DNA of 13,570 bases. Source: DATKSS01 sp035468355. GTDB taxonomy: Bacteria; Chloroflexota; Dormibacteria; Dormibacterales; Dormibacteraceae. The stretch covers positions 1 through 13,570 of the forward strand of contig DATITA010000148.1 of assembly GCA_035468355.1 (NCBI GenBank). The letters run 5' to 3'. The first letter of the stretch is position 1. Every line of letters begins with the position of its first letter. The translations under genes were made by a program, and so were the position numbers. The notes under the pieces are model-generated. The model saw nothing but the letters and a program-made list of their open reading frames with translations, did not search any database and had not been told where the DNA came from. Below, in pieces: positions 12,327 through 13,570 of this stretch.

Positions 12327-13570
12327 TCATGAGCCAGGTGGTAGGAGACGGCTGAACACGACCAGGCGATGGTCGTAGCTGTTGGTGCTCGAGACGTACT
12401 TGCCGTAGCACGTGACGAGAACCAGCTGCCGCTGCGAGGTGGGCCCAAACACCGCTACCTGCGTCGCGCGGCTCAGGCTGAGCGACGCGACGCGCGTCAC
12501 CTCGAAGATGAGCTCGCCCCCGGTTGCGTCTGCGACGTAGATCCGGTCACCTGCCCTAACGCCCTCGAGGTGACCGAACAGGCCGGGGGTGCCGATCCCG
12601 CGATGGCCGGCGATCACTGCACTGCCGGCCTGGCCCGGGCGAGATCCCTCGGACAGCCATGACGACGTCCACAAGTTGTCGGGCACATCCATCGACCCGT
12701 CGCTGCCCAGGCCAACCTCATCGACCTTGGCGTTCACGCTTATCGACGGGATCAGAAGCCGGGCCGGCACGATGGGTCCAGCGACCACGTGAAAGCTCTC
12801 AGCTGGAGGCGCAGGCACCGGCGTCGTACTGATCGGTGCATCGCCGATCTGCTGGGTGCCGTCTCGAGACTGTGCAGCGGAGATGACCTGCGCACTTGCA
12901 ACGGCGGCCGCTGGAGTCGACCGAGCACCTGCAAGGGCAGCGAGCTGGCTGCCTGATACCACGCCCAAGACCACCCCTGCGAACAAGGCCGACCCGCCGA
13001 GCGTGAGACGTTGACTTCGACCCCGGCGGATGCCGCCCCGGCTGCGACGCGGCCGGAAGCCCCTTCGGCTACGAAGGGCGCTAGCGGCGAGCAATCCGAA
13101 TGCTGCCGCGCATGCCAGAACTTCGAAAACGGCCGGCGATATGCCCAATGAAGCCGGTGGCGGTGCTTGGGACGCCGTGAGCGCAGGCGTCCCGGACGGA
13201 GCCGAAGTGTTCGGTAGGCCAGGGAGCGCAGTCACGGTCGTCGAGGCTGAGTTGTTTCCGGCGCCCGGGTCGGATTGGTCCTCGGCCGTCTTGGTCGCAG
13301 TGTTGGTCACTGGAGTGGTCACCTTGACCGTGGCCACGATGGAGAGAGTCGCCTGCGCGGTGTTGGCGAGGGCCCCTATGTTCCACATCCCGGTCGCCGA
13401 CGTGTATGTCGTGCCCGCACTTGGCGTCGCCGAGACCAGCGTGAGGCCCGCCGGCAGCAGGTCGGTGACCTGGACCCCGGTGGCGCTGCTGGGTCCGTTG
13501 TTCCTGGCTGTGACGGTAAAGGTCACGTTGGTGTTCTGATTGGGCCCAGCGTTGCTGACCGACTTGGAGA
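12327..13570 (-). CDS. Fusion of DUF11 surface domain, LPxT-like sorting-signal region and C-terminal sortase (5' end outside window)
   Basis: The frame enters from the right edge (SKSVSNAGPNQNTNV, a typical DUF11 start) and runs to TGA at 12327-12329. Numbering from the in-frame GTG at 13526: DUF11 Ig-like domain to about 99; LPNTS at 104-108; a Ser/Pro/Ala spacer; a hydrophobic segment 130-150; an Arg-rich run 152-173 (RSRRGFRPRR); a second hydrophobic segment 175-200; a low-complexity linker; and a sortase domain from about 250. The sortase has catalytic His308 (IAGHR), Cys373 (LVTCY) and Arg387 (DHRLVVF), closest to class E/F housekeeping-type enzymes. It should cleave LPxT-like signals outside the membrane and join proteins to another group. 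No in-frame start codon lies between the two hydrophobic segments, so this looks like a true single chain. The upstream part is not visible. Confidence 0.8.
   Translation of the reverse strand, partial: SKSVSNAGPNQNTNVTFTVTARNNGPSSATGVQVTDLLPAGLTLVSATPSAGTTYTSATGMWNIGALANTAQATLSIVATVKVTTPVTNTATKTAEDQSDPGAGNNSASTTVTALPGLPNTSAPSGTPALTASQAPPPASLGISPAVFEVLACAAAFGLLAASALRSRRGFRPRRSRGGIRRGRSQRLTLGGSALFAGVVLGVVSGSQLAALAGARSTPAAAVASAQVISAAQSRDGTQQIGDAPISTTPVPAPPAESFHVVAGPIVPARLLIPSISVNAKVDEVGLGSDGSMDVPDNLWTSSWLSEGSRPGQAGSAVIAGHRGIGTPGLFGHLEGVRAGDRIYVADATGGELIFEVTRVASLSLSRATQVAVFGPTSQRQLVLVTCYGKYVSSTNSYDHRLVVFSRLLPPGS

Overview
This is a high-GC window of the kind expected from a soil-type, single-membrane (Gram-positive-like) bacterium, probably Actinomycetota or a Chloroflexota/Dormibacterota relative. 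The grounds are heavy G/C at third codon positions, many GTG/TTG starts, two lipoproteins with a lipobox Cys and Ser/Pro/Ala-rich linkers, a membrane-anchored sortase, and an ArsR with an N-terminal Cys pair of the Corynebacterium type. The exact phylum cannot be settled from the sequence alone.

Left part (1-7274): a polyamine uptake and breakdown cluster on the + strand. It runs: C-terminal tail of a probable class III aminotransferase, an aminobutyraldehyde-type aldehyde dehydrogenase, then the complete ABC importer (ATPase PotA, binding lipoprotein PotD, permeases PotB and PotC), and a PuuB/OrdL-like FAD amine oxidoreductase. Gene spacing is tight (potB stop and potC start share one base). 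Together they could import putrescine or spermidine, oxidise the amine to an aldehyde, oxidise that to GABA or a similar acid, and transaminate the product. A small antisense gene for a four-helix membrane protein, built from a duplicated two-helix unit, sits between potC and the oxidoreductase.

Middle part (7260-10644): a minus-strand class I methyltransferase whose 3' end overlaps the oxidoreductase; then a divergent arsenic module in which arsM (minus) and arsR (plus) are separated by a perfect palindrome that overlaps the proposed -35 boxes of both promoters. arsR is followed within 12 bp by a lipoprotein with PD40/TolB-like beta-propeller repeats, which ends at a probable intrinsic terminator. 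No arsenite efflux pump or arsenate reductase is present in the window.

Right part (10645-13570): a poorly coding stretch with hairpins and short repeats, a candidate 62-residue CxCxxC protein (minus) with a good Shine-Dalgarno site, and a broken Fic gene (plus) that still carries its complete active-site motif but has at least two frame changes. Then come a minus-strand SDR oxidoreductase with a palindrome across its start codon and, running off the right edge, a minus-strand protein fusing a DUF11 surface domain, an LPxT-like sorting-signal region, a second membrane helix and a C-terminal sortase domain.

The most unusual items are the DUF11/sorting-signal/sortase fusion, the symmetrical ars promoter-operator, the small CxCxxC gene next to the Fic relic, and several GTG starts without Shine-Dalgarno sites that lie 6-9 nt after TAnnnT boxes, which suggests leaderless transcripts.
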